From NCBI GenBank assembly GCA_020629035.1, contig JAHDEC010000001.1:1-64000 (forward strand): 64,000 nt of DNA. The letters are read 5' to 3'. Position numbers and translations under genes: made by a program. The notes under the pieces are model-generated. The model did no database searches. It was not told the origin of the DNA and worked only from the letters and a program-made list of their open reading frames with translations. This document shows, in pieces, positions 27,601-38,200 of the stretch. The DNA comes from Saprospiraceae bacterium (GTDB taxonomy: Bacteria; Bacteroidota; Bacteroidia; Chitinophagales; Saprospiraceae). How positions within the stretch are numbered: the first letter of the stretch is position 1; every line of letters starts with the position of its first letter.

Positions 27601-27943
27601 AGGAAACTTTATTGTCAATCGTTTGCCATTTGCCGCCCAGATGGCGCCTATAAAAGGCATGGCTATTGAGGATTTTGATGCGGACGGTAATTTAGATATC
27701 TACGCTGGAGGAAGCATAAAAGAAACTGAGCCTGAAACTACAGCCTATGATTCAGGTTGTGGAGTACTACTTAAAGGTGATGGATATGGTAATTTTACGG
27801 CTGACCATTCTTTCGAATCGGTAGGCGTATTACTGAGAGGAAATGTAGCCTGCTTAGAAAATATTACATTAGGTTCAGGTCAAAAAGGCATCTTAGTAGG
27901 AAACAATAATGAAGCAATACAACTCTTATTAGCCACAAAGTAA
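24611..27943 (+). CDS. VCBS-repeat/ASPIC lipoprotein, copy 1
   Basis: A 1110-residue surface-type lipoprotein (signal LLTASLLYSC, Cys17). Fourteen Ca-binding motifs of DxNxDGxxD type are visible, from DINNDGLDDL (about 77) to DFDADGNLDI (about 1020). Seven lie before and seven after an ASPIC/UnbV-like domain (about 516-605, with FVRGYQSCMAERLVIGVG and VDELIIEYNDGTKQV). This implies two seven-bladed beta-propellers flanking a small beta domain; the geometry is inference from motif count. A conserved RGKECSTEQMPYL element lies near residue 940. It heads an operon; the next gene starts 18 bp downstream. No SusC/SusD partner is adjacent. Function is unknown. Confidence 0.88.
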   Translation: MRTIAILLLTASLLYSCAADKNQAKSDFDTIETVKLFNELSSKQTGLTFVNKVLETPESNLAIYDYYYNGSGVSIIDINNDGLDDLFFTGNHVKNKLYLNEGGLKFKDISTSAGIETNKWATGSSIVDINQDGFMDIYVCNSGPVNGNQMLNNDLFINNGDNTFTESLLKYGLEDGARSVQAGFADFDKDGDLDLWLNNHLRRKIGGMPDEFFENLENLVYEENRSRMKNMYFENVNGKFINKSEEKGINEFSFSLGLAIADLNNDGWLDVFCANDYFLPDFYYLNNQNGGFKQVNNSLMDHNSFYSMGVDANDFNNDGLLDLAVVDMTPADHVRNKVLMESMNVNRFRYLNEVKRYPKQYMFNGFYLNRGQGKLSDIAHQLNVAQTDWSWTSLLVDLDQDGFKDYFVTNGFLRDTKDNDYGIKLEKLEIEKGRQLTSAEVFDEMQNVTSKPLNNFLFKNDNGERLIDVSEQWGIKTPTFSNGAAYGDFDNDGDLDIVINNLSQEVTFMENLSNGRNNNVSIKLIDKKNPASVLHAKVTINAGNLSQRFDYSFVRGYQSCMAERLVIGVGKHSSVDELIIEYNDGTKQVEKNLTINTLNIIERRDNLPLTETKKQDVPTIIEITSRIPSFDFRHIEDNFDDFEQEILLPHKYSNLGPCLAVGDVNGDGFDDFYLGGSKGYSGKIITQSGNKFVELSNPIFKFDEQYEDLGAQFIDVDNDGDLDLYVASGGGGEIKFESLLQDRLYTNNGNGLFKVATKNLPIINSSTSVISTCDVNGDGFQDLFVGGRNVPGKYPLKAKSYLLINKQGKFENRIDEYFNLEDIPGMITSTLYEDFNGDTFKDFFIVSEWDEPKLFLYKSNKFKKASTTLDNHKGWWLDAQCADFDKDGDLDIVLGNLGENNKFHPTFKKPLGVLASDFDSNGTHDVVLTKVYKNKLVPIRGKECSTEQMPYLDEKFSSYADFANSSLQEILGTENMKNAEGFSVTTFSSYYATNDGKGNFIVNRLPFAAQMAPIKGMAIEDFDADGNLDIYAGGSIKETEPETTAYDSGCGVLLKGDGYGNFTADHSFESVGVLLRGNVACLENITLGSGQKGILVGNNNEAIQLLLATK

Positions 27944-27961
27944 AACAGGAAAACTATACAC

Positions 27962-28504
27962 ATGGACTTAGGAAGTTTAACAGTAAAAGTTGATAGATAC
28001 AATCAAATCTTAGGAAATACAACATCCTATCGACAAGATTGGCATGATCATCTTAAACAATTGATCATTTCTACACTTGAAAAGATAATAAGGGAAACAA
28101 GCTTAAATGCTAGTCTAGATATTCAAGATGAGATAGAAAATTTAGAAGTAATCGCGTTAACATTAGGCTCTGACAATAGTGGGATAGCCGAAAGAATTCC
28201 TAATTCTAATTCTAAAAGACCTTTCATTAAATCGAATGGCTCTTTAATCTATCAGCAGCTATTCAATGGTAAGGTTATGATCATGATTTCTTACCCTTTT
28301 ATAGAGGGTTACGGCCAACCTAAACCACCTCGAATGGTAGAAATTTTGAGACCTGAAGAAATAAAAGATGCTTACATCGTTAGGCACGTAGAAGAGTTTT
28401 TAAAAGATGTAATCGAATGGGAAGACTATGATGATGATGTACCCGAAAAAATGGGGATAGCACCCATAGGCTTCAAGACACAAGAGTTATTAACTGAAGA
28501 ATAG
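27962..28504 (+). CDS. Protein of unknown function inside the VCBS lipoprotein operon
   Basis: A 180-residue protein without signal peptide or membrane segment, so probably cytoplasmic. I do not recognise the family. Visible features are a helical N-terminal half (WHDHLKQLIISTLEKIIRE), a beta-rich centre (NGSLIYQQLFNGKVMIMISYP, shortened here to its core), a Pro-rich turn (EGYGQPKPPRMVEILRP) and an acidic end (WEDYDDDVPEKMG). Gaps of 18 bp to the upstream and 7 bp to the downstream lipoprotein gene place it firmly in the operon. Its lack of an export signal among four lipoproteins is odd; a cytoplasmic helper or regulatory role would be speculation. Confidence 0.75.
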   Translation: MDLGSLTVKVDRYNQILGNTTSYRQDWHDHLKQLIISTLEKIIRETSLNASLDIQDEIENLEVIALTLGSDNSGIAERIPNSNSKRPFIKSNGSLIYQQLFNGKVMIMISYPFIEGYGQPKPPRMVEILRPEEIKDAYIVRHVEEFLKDVIEWEDYDDDVPEKMGIAPIGFKTQELLTEE

Positions 28505-28511
28505 AATAGAC

Positions 28512-31500
28512 TTGAGTAAATCTTCATATCATATAGTTTTGGCCTCTTGTTTATTATTCTATTTATTAACCAATGTTGCTTGCACTGATGACAATAGTAT
28601 ATTGAATAAGTCGAGTAAAATTTCGGGGTTTTCTGAGGTTAGTCAAGATAAATCTGGCCTACTATTCACAAATAAAGTAATTGAAACCGAAGAGCTAAAT
28701 GTTAATAATTTTTCATATATGTATAATGGTTCCGGAGTTGGAATTGGAGATTTAAATAACGATGGTCTGGATGAAGTTTTTTTGGGCGGTAATGATACTC
28801 CCAGTAAGTTATTCTTAAACAAAGGAGAATTAGTATTTGAAGATATTACCACAAAAGCAAATATTATCGCTAATGAATGGACAAATGGTGTATCATTTGT
28901 GGATGTGAATAATGATGGTTGGTTAGATATCTATATTTGTAATGCTGGACCACCAAGGGAAAATGCCAATTTTGTCAATCAATTATTTATTAATAATCGG
29001 GACTTAACTTTTACTGAATCAGCAGCAAAATTTGGTTTAGATATTGACAGTCAATCAATGCAGGCATTCTTTGCGGACATGGATAATGATGGTGATCTGG
29101 ATTTGTTTTTAAACAATCACTTAAATCGTAGTTTAGAAAAAGACCCGATACTTTTCATCAAAAAATTAGAAACGGACTTCTCGATTTCGGAATTAGCCCG
29201 AGTGAGTAACATGTATTATGAAAACCAGGATGGAAAATATATTAATAAAAGTGTAGAAAAAAATGTAGCAAATGCAGCTTTTGGTTTAGGGTCAGCAATA
29301 ACAGATTTAGATAAAGATGGTTGGTTGGATATTTACACAACGAATGACTTTTTTCTTCCCGATTTTTATCTAAGAAACAATGGTAAGGGATCATTTGAGC
29401 ATGTTAGTGATAAGCTTCTAAGTCATATGTCCTTTTTTGCAAAGGGAATTGATGCCAACGATTTTAACAATGATGGGTATAATGATATTGCTATTTTGGA
29501 AATGACTCCTGCAGACCACGTACGTAATGAAAAGATGACGCGATCTATGAATGTAGGCCTATTCAACACCCTACATCAAAATTTGCAATTTCCAAAACAG
29601 TTCATGTATAACTCTTTTTATTTGAATTCAGGTGACGGTTATCTTACAGATGTTGCTCACTATTTAGAAGTAGCTAAAACGGATTGGAGTTGGGCACCTT
29701 TGTTATTCGATATTGATAATGACGGATGGAAAGATTATTTTATCTCAAATGGTTATTTGCGAGATTACATGGACAATGACTATGAATTAGCTAAAAAAGA
29801 TAAAGAAGAAGCACTAGGAAGAAAATTAAATAAGAAAGAATGGTTTGAGCATCTTAAAGAAATGCCATCCACTCCCATTAAGAATATGGTTTTTAAAAAC
29901 CATAACGGCAAACAATTATCTGAAGAAACAGAAAGGTGGGGAATAAAGACTCCTTCATTTTCAAATGGAGCAGCCTATGGTGATTTAGATTTAGATGGCG
30001 ACTTAGATTTAATTATCAATAATTTGGAATCTAGTGTTAGTCTACTTGAGAATAAAAGTCAATCAAATTCATATATATCAATAAAATTAAATTCGAGAAG
30101 TAATCCTAATTCAGTATATAATGCTAAAGTTTCTATCCATATAGATAGTTTAAGCCAGTTTCAAGAATACTCATTTACAAGAGGCTATAACTCTTCTATG
30201 GGGCATAGCTTACATTTTGGAATTGGTGGTTCAGAAAAAATTGATAGTATTGTGATCAAGTATTTAGATGGTACTTTTCAATCAATAATCAATCCAAGCA
30301 TAAATAAGCACCATACATTTGAAAAAGCAAATACTAGAACGGGGAAAGAAGAACCAAAAAATACGAATCGCTTATTAATTGACCTTACGCCCCGAGTTGG
30401 AGGATTCAAGTTTAGTCATTTTGAAGATGATTTTAACGACTTTGAAAAAGAAATTTTGTTGCCCCATAAATATTCTAATCTTGGTCCTTGTTTAGCTATT
30501 TCTGATGTTAACAAAGATGGCTTAGAGGATTTTTATTTAGGCGGATCTGGTGGTTATCCTGGAATATTAGCCCTCCAGCGAGGAACGAAATTTGAAGCAA
30601 TCACTATGAGCGCTTTTAAAAATGATGCTATATTTGAAGATATTGGAGCCCATTTTTTCGATGCAAATAATGATGGATATCCAGATTTATATGTTGCAAG
30701 TGGCGGTGGTAGTGATGTCAGTACTAATGAACTATTACAAGATAGATTGTACATAAACCAACAAGATGGCACTTTTAAGCGCGCACACAATACATTGCCA
30801 ATAATTGCTTCAAGTACATCGAATATAATTTCTGATGACTTTAATGGAGACTCTCTAATCGATCTCTTTATAGCTGGGAGAAATAAACCAAATCAATATC
30901 CTTTCAGTGCTGAATCATATCTTTTGATTCAAGAAAGTAATGGTCGCTTTAAGGATGAAACTTCTAAATATTTTAGAGAGAATAACTTACCCGGAATGAT
31001 AACAGATATCGCTTATGAAGATATCAACAACGACGGCTTGAAAGATTTAGTATTTAGTTCAGAATGGGATGCTCCCAGCATTTATTTAAGAAATAAGAGC
31101 ACTTTTGAAAAACAAGGAAAAACTGGATTTGAAGATCTAATAGGTTGGTGGCAATCTGTGCTCGCACATGATTTTGATAAAGATGGCGACGTTGATTTAA
31201 TCTTTGGAAATATTGGAGAGAACAATAAGTTTCATCCATCTGAAAAAAAACCAATAGGTTTATATGCGGGAGATCTGGATCAGAATGGCACGCATGACAT
31301 TGTGTTAACGAAACATTATAAAAAAAAGGTTGTACCTGTGAGGGGTAAGGAATGCAGTACGGAACAATTACCCTATTTAAAAGATAAATTCAAATATTAT
31401 GGCGATTTTGCAAGTTCGTCTATATATGAAATCTTGGAAGCAGAATATGTCAATCATGTTGACTCTTTCTCTGTAAATAATTTTTCTAGCTTTATTGCAT

Positions 31501-31859
31501 TAAATCACGGCAAAGGGAGTTTCTTCAGTATACATAAGTTACCATTTGAAGCTCAGCTGGCGCCTATATGTTCAATGGTTGCCTCTGATTTTAATAAGGA
31601 TGGTTTTACCGATGTTTTCTGTGCGGGAAATATAAAAGAAACAGAACCTGGAACTACTTCTTATGATGGAAATTCAGGTATAATGATTCTAGGTCAAGGT
31701 AATGGACTATTTGAAAGCAGTTTAGATGCTGATTTTTCAGGAGCTAGGTGCAACGGTAACGTCACAGATATGAAAGTGATCAGACTAGGGAAAAGTCAAT
31801 ATGGAATAATTGTAGCCAATAATAACTCTGCTGCACAAATACTTCTGCCTTTAAAGTAA
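28512..31859 (+). CDS. VCBS-repeat/ASPIC lipoprotein, copy 2
   Basis: A 1115-residue paralogue of the first copy. It starts at TTG (28512), 7 bp after the previous stop; no ATG gives an intact signal peptide. The lipoprotein signal is LLFYLLTNVAC followed by TDD, an acidic context that in some Bacteroidota directs lipoproteins to the surface (inference). Seven calcium motifs (DLNNDGLDEV at about 77 to DLDLDGDLDL) precede the ASPIC-like domain (about 518-603, GYNSSMGHSLHFGIGG) and seven follow (DVNKDGLEDF to DFNKDGFTDV). The RGKECSTEQLPYL element is kept. The next paralogue starts 15 bp downstream. Confidence 0.88.
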   Translation: MSKSSYHIVLASCLLFYLLTNVACTDDNSILNKSSKISGFSEVSQDKSGLLFTNKVIETEELNVNNFSYMYNGSGVGIGDLNNDGLDEVFLGGNDTPSKLFLNKGELVFEDITTKANIIANEWTNGVSFVDVNNDGWLDIYICNAGPPRENANFVNQLFINNRDLTFTESAAKFGLDIDSQSMQAFFADMDNDGDLDLFLNNHLNRSLEKDPILFIKKLETDFSISELARVSNMYYENQDGKYINKSVEKNVANAAFGLGSAITDLDKDGWLDIYTTNDFFLPDFYLRNNGKGSFEHVSDKLLSHMSFFAKGIDANDFNNDGYNDIAILEMTPADHVRNEKMTRSMNVGLFNTLHQNLQFPKQFMYNSFYLNSGDGYLTDVAHYLEVAKTDWSWAPLLFDIDNDGWKDYFISNGYLRDYMDNDYELAKKDKEEALGRKLNKKEWFEHLKEMPSTPIKNMVFKNHNGKQLSEETERWGIKTPSFSNGAAYGDLDLDGDLDLIINNLESSVSLLENKSQSNSYISIKLNSRSNPNSVYNAKVSIHIDSLSQFQEYSFTRGYNSSMGHSLHFGIGGSEKIDSIVIKYLDGTFQSIINPSINKHHTFEKANTRTGKEEPKNTNRLLIDLTPRVGGFKFSHFEDDFNDFEKEILLPHKYSNLGPCLAISDVNKDGLEDFYLGGSGGYPGILALQRGTKFEAITMSAFKNDAIFEDIGAHFFDANNDGYPDLYVASGGGSDVSTNELLQDRLYINQQDGTFKRAHNTLPIIASSTSNIISDDFNGDSLIDLFIAGRNKPNQYPFSAESYLLIQESNGRFKDETSKYFRENNLPGMITDIAYEDINNDGLKDLVFSSEWDAPSIYLRNKSTFEKQGKTGFEDLIGWWQSVLAHDFDKDGDVDLIFGNIGENNKFHPSEKKPIGLYAGDLDQNGTHDIVLTKHYKKKVVPVRGKECSTEQLPYLKDKFKYYGDFASSSIYEILEAEYVNHVDSFSVNNFSSFIALNHGKGSFFSIHKLPFEAQLAPICSMVASDFNKDGFTDVFCAGNIKETEPGTTSYDGNSGIMILGQGNGLFESSLDADFSGARCNGNVTDMKVIRLGKSQYGIIVANNNSAAQILLPLK

Positions 31860-31874
31860 ACAAGTTTGAGCTAA

Positions 31875-34800
31875 ATGAAAAATATACCTATTGTATTAAT
31901 TATTGTCTTATTTATTTGTGGTTGTAGCCAAGAAAAGAATGATCCTATCGACCATGTGTCGACGAATAATAGCCAGTTATTTAGAGAGGTTAGTTTGTCG
32001 GAATCAGGTCTAAGTTTTATAAATGACATACGTGAAACTCCTGATACAAATGCATTTTTCTTTCACAATTTTTATAATGGTTCTGGTGTAGCCATAGGAG
32101 ATTTAAATAATGATGGATTAGACGAGATATTTTTAGGTGGCAGTAGCGTAAACAGCAAACTGTATTTAAATGATGGTGGTCTCAAATTTACAGATATTAC
32201 TTCTAGCTCTAATATTACTGCGGATAAGTGGGTAAATGGTGTTTCCATGGTAGATGTTAATAATGATGGATGGCTTGACATTTATGTTTGCAACGGTGAA
32301 CCGATTAGTAAAAAAGATGGGCTTAAAAACCAACTTTTTATCAATAATAAAGACATGACTTTTACTGAGGCTGCAAAAGAATATGGTCTGGACATATCTA
32401 GTAGATCTATGCAAGCAAATTTTGCTGACTTTGATAATGATGGTGATTTAGACTTGTTTTTAACCAATCATCTTCGCAGAAACATTGAACCGACCATTAA
32501 AAAATTCCTCAGGCATATTCTTAAACTACCTGAAGAAGAAATGAATAAGATGAGGAATATGTTTTACGAAAATGTCGGAGGTAAATATTTTAATAAAAGT
32601 AAAGAGAAAGGAGTAAATGATTATGGTTTTGGGTTGGGAACGGCAATAGCAGATTTAAACAATGATGGATGGTTAGATATTTATGTGAGCAACGATTTCT
32701 TTATACCAGATTTCTATTACTTAAACGATGGAAAAGGAAATTTTAATCATGTAGGGGATAAAAAATTAAGCCATATGTCATTTTATTCGATGGGAATTGA
32801 CGGGAATGATTTTAATAACGATGGGTTAGTAGATTTGGCAATCTTAGATATGTCTCCTTCTGACCATGTTAGAAATAAAACACTAATGAGATCCATGGAT
32901 GTTAGCACCTTTAACTTCTTAAAAGATGGTTTAAATTTCCCAAGTCAATATATGTTTAATACCTTTTTGGTTAATGTTGGACAAGGAAATTTTTCAGACA
33001 TTGCGAATTATTTAGGAGTCGCTCAATCAGAATGGAGTTGGGCTCCACTCCTTTTTGATATAGATAATGACGGTTGGAAAGATTATTTTATTTCTACGGG
33101 CTTTCTTAGAGAAACCTTACATAACGACCATAGGTTAGCTAAAGAAGCAAAGGAAAAAGAATTAGGAAGACCTTTAAATAAGCAAGAGTCTTACGAGCAT
33201 CTCCTAGCAACACCTTCTAATCCAATTAAGAATATAATCTTCAAAAATAGGCAAGGAGTAACATTCGATAAAACGGCTGAAGAATCAGGAATCAATAGCT
33301 CTAATTTTTCAAGCGGTGCTGCCTATAGCGACTTAGATTTGGATGGTGATTTAGATTTAGTGATTAATAATCTTCGGTCCAATGTTAGTTTATTAGAAAA
33401 CTTGGCGAACGAATCACAAAATTATATTACTCTAGCCTTGTCTGACAAAGACAATCCAGCAGCAGTATTAAATGCAAAAGTGACACTCCATATTGACGAA
33501 GAAGACATCCAATATCAAGAATATTATTTCACTCGAGGATATAATTCTTCAGTAGGACAGCGACTACATTTTGGTATTGGAGCTTCGAATAAAATAGATC
33601 ACGTAACTATAGAATATTTGGATGGCACAAAACAAGTGGTAAAAGATTTAAAGATTAATAAAATTAATACCATAGTAAAAAGTTCTTCAAACTCTCTAGT
33701 TGCTAATCAGCCGGAAGTTACACCTCCTTTAATTGATGTAACAAATAGGGTCCAAGGATTCAACTATGTACATCAAGAAAAAAACTTTAATGATTTTGAT
33801 CTTGAAGTGTTGTTGCCCCATAAATATTCGAATCTTGGCCCATGTATTTCAATGGCAGATGTTGATGGTGATGGCTTAGAAGATTTTTATCTTGGAGGGT
33901 CTTCAGGCCATCCAGGAATTATTGCCTTACAGAAAACTAATTCATTCGAAACTACAAGTATCTCTAGCTTCAATAAAGATTCAAAATTTGAAGATGTTGG
34001 ATCTCATTTTATTGATATAAACGGTGATGGTCTAACCGACTTATATGTGGCAAGTGGCGGTGGTGGAGATGTTATCGATAAATCCACTTTACAAGATCGC
34101 TTGTATATAAATAAAGGCAAAGGAAATTTTGCTAGAGATAATCAAGCACTTCCTACCATGCTAGCCTCAACCAGCGAAATCATTTCAGATGATTTTAATA
34201 ATGATGGAATGGTTGATCTCTTTGTTGCAGGACGAAACAGTCCCGGGGAATATCCAATAAAAGAGACTTCTTATTTACTTATCCAAAATAAGGGAAGATT
34301 TGAAGATAAATTGAATGATTATTTTGAATCTGAAGAACTGCCTGGAATGATTACTGGTGTGGTTTATGAAGACTTTAATGATGACAATACTAAAGATTTC
34401 CTCTTTGTTTCTGAGTGGGACGAACCTCAACTCTTTGTTGGTAACAATGGAAAGTTTGAAAAGCAAGTGGTTGCTGGATTTTCAGGTAAAAAAGGTTGGT
34501 GGCAATCTGTTGTAGCTCATGATTTTGATAGGGATGGAGACTTAGATTTAATCCTAGGTAACATGGGAAAGAATAATAAATTTCACCCTTCAGAAGAAAA
34601 ACCTCTTGGCTTATATGCTGGCGATGTTGATGGTAATGGGTCTCATGATATAGTATTGACAAAAAAATATCAAAATAAAACGGTTCCTGTTAGAGGCAAA
34701 GAATGCAGCTCAGAACAAATGCCATTTTTGAAAGAAAAATTTGCTAGCTATTCGTCTTTTGCCAATGCCTCAATCAATGAGATTTTGGGAGAAGAAAATT

Positions 34801-35207
34801 TGAAAAATCTGAATAATTATAGTGTAAATACTTTTGCTCACTATGTGGCTGAAAATATAGGTAATTTAGAATTCACACTAAAAGAAATCCCAAGTCATGC
34901 CCAATGGTCACCCATAAAATCTATGGTATTAACCGATGTAAATTATGATGGCTTGATGGATGTTTTTTGTGCTGGAAATATTTTGGAAACTGAACCAGAA
35001 ACACCAGCATACGATGCAGGTAATGGATTGCTTTTGTTAGGTAAAGGCGATTGCAGTTTTGATTCCAAACCCAATGTAGATTTTACAGGAGTGCTGTGTA
35101 AAGGAAACGTAACAGATATGAAGGAAATCACTTTAGGAAGTAATCAAAAAGGGATAGTTGTAGCTAATAATAATGCTAGAGTACAATTGTTGTTGGCCCG
35201 GAAATAA
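31875..35207 (+). CDS. VCBS-repeat/ASPIC lipoprotein, copy 3
   Basis: A 1110-residue member of the same array. Signal peptide IVLFICGC gives Cys16-17 as lipidation site. Calcium motifs run from DLNNDGLDEI (about 74) through seven copies to an ASPIC-like domain at about 515-602 (FTRGYNSSVGQRLHFGIG), then seven more ending DVNYDGLMDV. One motif of the second set is degraded (DFNDDNTKDF). RGKECSSEQMPFL is present. It looks closest to copy 2 in motif wording and insertions, consistent with a recent tandem duplication. The fourth copy begins 12 bp downstream. Confidence 0.88.
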   Translation: MKNIPIVLIIVLFICGCSQEKNDPIDHVSTNNSQLFREVSLSESGLSFINDIRETPDTNAFFFHNFYNGSGVAIGDLNNDGLDEIFLGGSSVNSKLYLNDGGLKFTDITSSSNITADKWVNGVSMVDVNNDGWLDIYVCNGEPISKKDGLKNQLFINNKDMTFTEAAKEYGLDISSRSMQANFADFDNDGDLDLFLTNHLRRNIEPTIKKFLRHILKLPEEEMNKMRNMFYENVGGKYFNKSKEKGVNDYGFGLGTAIADLNNDGWLDIYVSNDFFIPDFYYLNDGKGNFNHVGDKKLSHMSFYSMGIDGNDFNNDGLVDLAILDMSPSDHVRNKTLMRSMDVSTFNFLKDGLNFPSQYMFNTFLVNVGQGNFSDIANYLGVAQSEWSWAPLLFDIDNDGWKDYFISTGFLRETLHNDHRLAKEAKEKELGRPLNKQESYEHLLATPSNPIKNIIFKNRQGVTFDKTAEESGINSSNFSSGAAYSDLDLDGDLDLVINNLRSNVSLLENLANESQNYITLALSDKDNPAAVLNAKVTLHIDEEDIQYQEYYFTRGYNSSVGQRLHFGIGASNKIDHVTIEYLDGTKQVVKDLKINKINTIVKSSSNSLVANQPEVTPPLIDVTNRVQGFNYVHQEKNFNDFDLEVLLPHKYSNLGPCISMADVDGDGLEDFYLGGSSGHPGIIALQKTNSFETTSISSFNKDSKFEDVGSHFIDINGDGLTDLYVASGGGGDVIDKSTLQDRLYINKGKGNFARDNQALPTMLASTSEIISDDFNNDGMVDLFVAGRNSPGEYPIKETSYLLIQNKGRFEDKLNDYFESEELPGMITGVVYEDFNDDNTKDFLFVSEWDEPQLFVGNNGKFEKQVVAGFSGKKGWWQSVVAHDFDRDGDLDLILGNMGKNNKFHPSEEKPLGLYAGDVDGNGSHDIVLTKKYQNKTVPVRGKECSSEQMPFLKEKFASYSSFANASINEILGEENLKNLNNYSVNTFAHYVAENIGNLEFTLKEIPSHAQWSPIKSMVLTDVNYDGLMDVFCAGNILETEPETPAYDAGNGLLLLGKGDCSFDSKPNVDFTGVLCKGNVTDMKEITLGSNQKGIVVANNNARVQLLLARK

Positions 35208-35219
35208 GGAAACATATCA

Positions 35220-38200
35220 ATGAAGAATTTCAATAAAATACTTGTACTCTATTTGTGTATGTTTTGCATGATTTCATGTGATAACGATAGACAAAAACTT
35301 GATAATAATTCTTCAGAGGTTGATACCAGTGCTATTAATTTTAGGGTACTAGATGCAAATAATACTGGAATACACTTTACAAACTCTTTTGAACAAACTG
35401 CCCAAAGAAATGTCTTAAATTTTGACCCTATTCAGCATGGAGGTGGTGTAAGTATAATTGATTATAATAATGATGGATTGGAAGATATATTTTTTACTGG
35501 AAATGATGTCTCTAATTGTCTGTATCAGAATAAAGGAAACTTTCAGTTTGAGGATGTAACTTTACAGGCAGGCTTGCAATCTGATAAATGGTCAAATAGC
35601 TCCAGCATTGTCGATATTAATGAGGATGGATGGTTAGACATTTATGTGTGCAATGGGGGTCCAGGACTTGATAAGATTGACATGTCTAACGATTTATATA
35701 TTAACCAAAAAAATGGCACATTTAAAGAAGCTTCTGCCGACTATGGTTTAGATATATCTAGTCTATCCTCTCAAGGTGTGTTTGCTGACTTTGATCGAGA
35801 TGGAGACTTGGATTTTTATCTAGCAAATACCATGATACGATCACTTGGAACCAGTGTAAAAAACTTTGTTAAACAAGTAAGTTCGCAAGAAAATGCTGTA
35901 AAAATCGAATACATGCAAAACATGTATTTTGAAAATTACGAGGGAAAATATATTGATAAATCCAAAGCAAATAATCTACATACCTACGCTTTTAGTAGAG
36001 CAGTAATTGCATCAGATTTAAATAAAGATGGGTGGTTAGACTTATTTGTAAGCAATGATTTTTTTGTGCCTGACTATCTCTACATTAACTCCAAAAATGG
36101 AAGTTTTGAACAAAAAAACAATGTACTTCTAAGTCATACATCCAGAAATAGTAAGGGGGCGGATTTAAATGATATTAATAACGACCAAAAAATAGACATT
36201 GCTGTAGTGGATCGACAAGCCATCGACCCTTTAAAAAAGAATCAATATGCAGCAAAAGAGAACGTAGAGGAATTCTATCATCTTCATAATGGATATAATT
36301 TTCCCTTTCAATATCGAAACAATTCTATTTTAGTGAGCAAAGAACAAAGTCGATTTTCAAATCTTGCAAACTATTCAGGAATACAAGCTACCGGCTTCAG
36401 TTGGGCGCCACTTTTAGCCGATTTTAATAATGATGGTCTAAAAGATTTTTTTGTAACCAACGGTATATCTCAAGACATTTATAATTTATCTTTCAGAGAT
36501 AGTCAAAATAAACTATTGACTAATGCCCAAAAAGGAAAAAATGCCTATGATTTGCTCAAACAAACTAAAGGTATACCATCAAAGAATCTATGGTTTAAAA
36601 ACTTAGATGGTATCAAAATGCATAAAATGGATGTACTCCAGCCTGAAGAAAACAAACATGACAGCAGAGGAGCGGCTTATGCAGATTTAGATAATGACGG
36701 AGACCTGGATTTAGTAATTAATAACATTGGAACTAAAGCAAGTATACTAGAAAATAAAGCGAATAATAATTGGTTGTCTGTAACATTAAAGGATACCATA
36801 AATGAAAATAAAGTGCTTCACGCTAAGATTACCATTTATTCAGAAGATTTAGTTCAATATCAAGAATATCAGTTTGATCGCGGATTTCATTCTACGTCCA
36901 GTAGAAGACTGCACTTCGGTTTAGGAAATAGTAGAAAAGTTGATAGTATAAAGGTGTATTATTTAGACGGCACATTAAATGCCTACTACGATATAAAGAC
37001 TAATCAGCAAATAACCTTGCATAAAAAGGCTTCAGAAAAACGAAAAGGTAAAAGATTGGCAGAAGAGATAGGAATATTTCTGGATCTAACAGATCGTATT
37101 GAAAATTACAATTACCAACATGTTCAAGCCAATGCCTCCACAAAAAATACAAACCAACAGGCCCCGTACCAGATGGATTTTGCAGGGCCTGTTATTGCAG
37201 TTGGAGATGTAGATAATGATGGGTTTGATGATTTTTTTATGGGTGGAGGTAAAAACTTTGCTGCAAAAGTAATTGTCCAGAAAGAGAACACATTTAAAAC
37301 ACTCGAAAACAAAGTGTTTTTTGAAGACATTAACTATCATGATACAGGTGCTACTTTTTTTGATTACAATAATGATGGTAGACTGGATCTTTATGTTGCC
37401 TCTGGAGGAGATAAAGAAGTATCCAGTGATAGCCTAGCTCAAGATCGCTTATATTTTAATAATGGAGGAGGGCAAATGCTGAGGATAGATGGAGTTTTAC
37501 CTCCCATTCGTTCTTCATCAACCAATATAATTGCCGACGATTTTAATGGAGATGGTCTTCAGGATTTATTTGTAGCGGGTAGAAATAAACCAGGAAAATA
37601 TGGTGATCGAGCAGATTCGTATATGCTGATGCATAGTGGTGGCCCCTATGTAAATCAAATAGCCAATTGGTTTTCATTTGAAGAATTGCCCCACTTTATT
37701 ACTGATGTAGTATATATGGACCTGGATTTAGATGGAAAGAAAGATTTTGTGATGAGTTCTGAATGGGACTCACCTGCTATCTTTCTTAGAAAGGATAATC
37801 GCTTTGAAAGGATTAAAGATGAGAATCTTGATAAGTTTAAGGGTTGGTGGCAAACAGCTGCTGCAGGAGATATTGATGGAGATGGAGACATGGATTTTGT
37901 GTTTGCTAATATTGGTGAAAACATGAGCTATAAGGCAACTGAAGAAAACCCATTAAAATTATATTCCGGAGATTTCAATTTGGACAACCAACACGAAGTC
38001 ATAATATGCCAATTTTTTAAGGATCGATATATTCCTCAGGTAAGCCTAGATGTAATTGCTGATTGGTTTCCTTTTACCAGTAGTAAGATTGAACAATTTG
38101 GATATAAGGAAATAGCAAGTCTACCTATTGAAGAATTATTGAGTGATCAAATACTGGCAAACGCAAATACTTATGAAGCAAATACCTTCAAACATATGGT

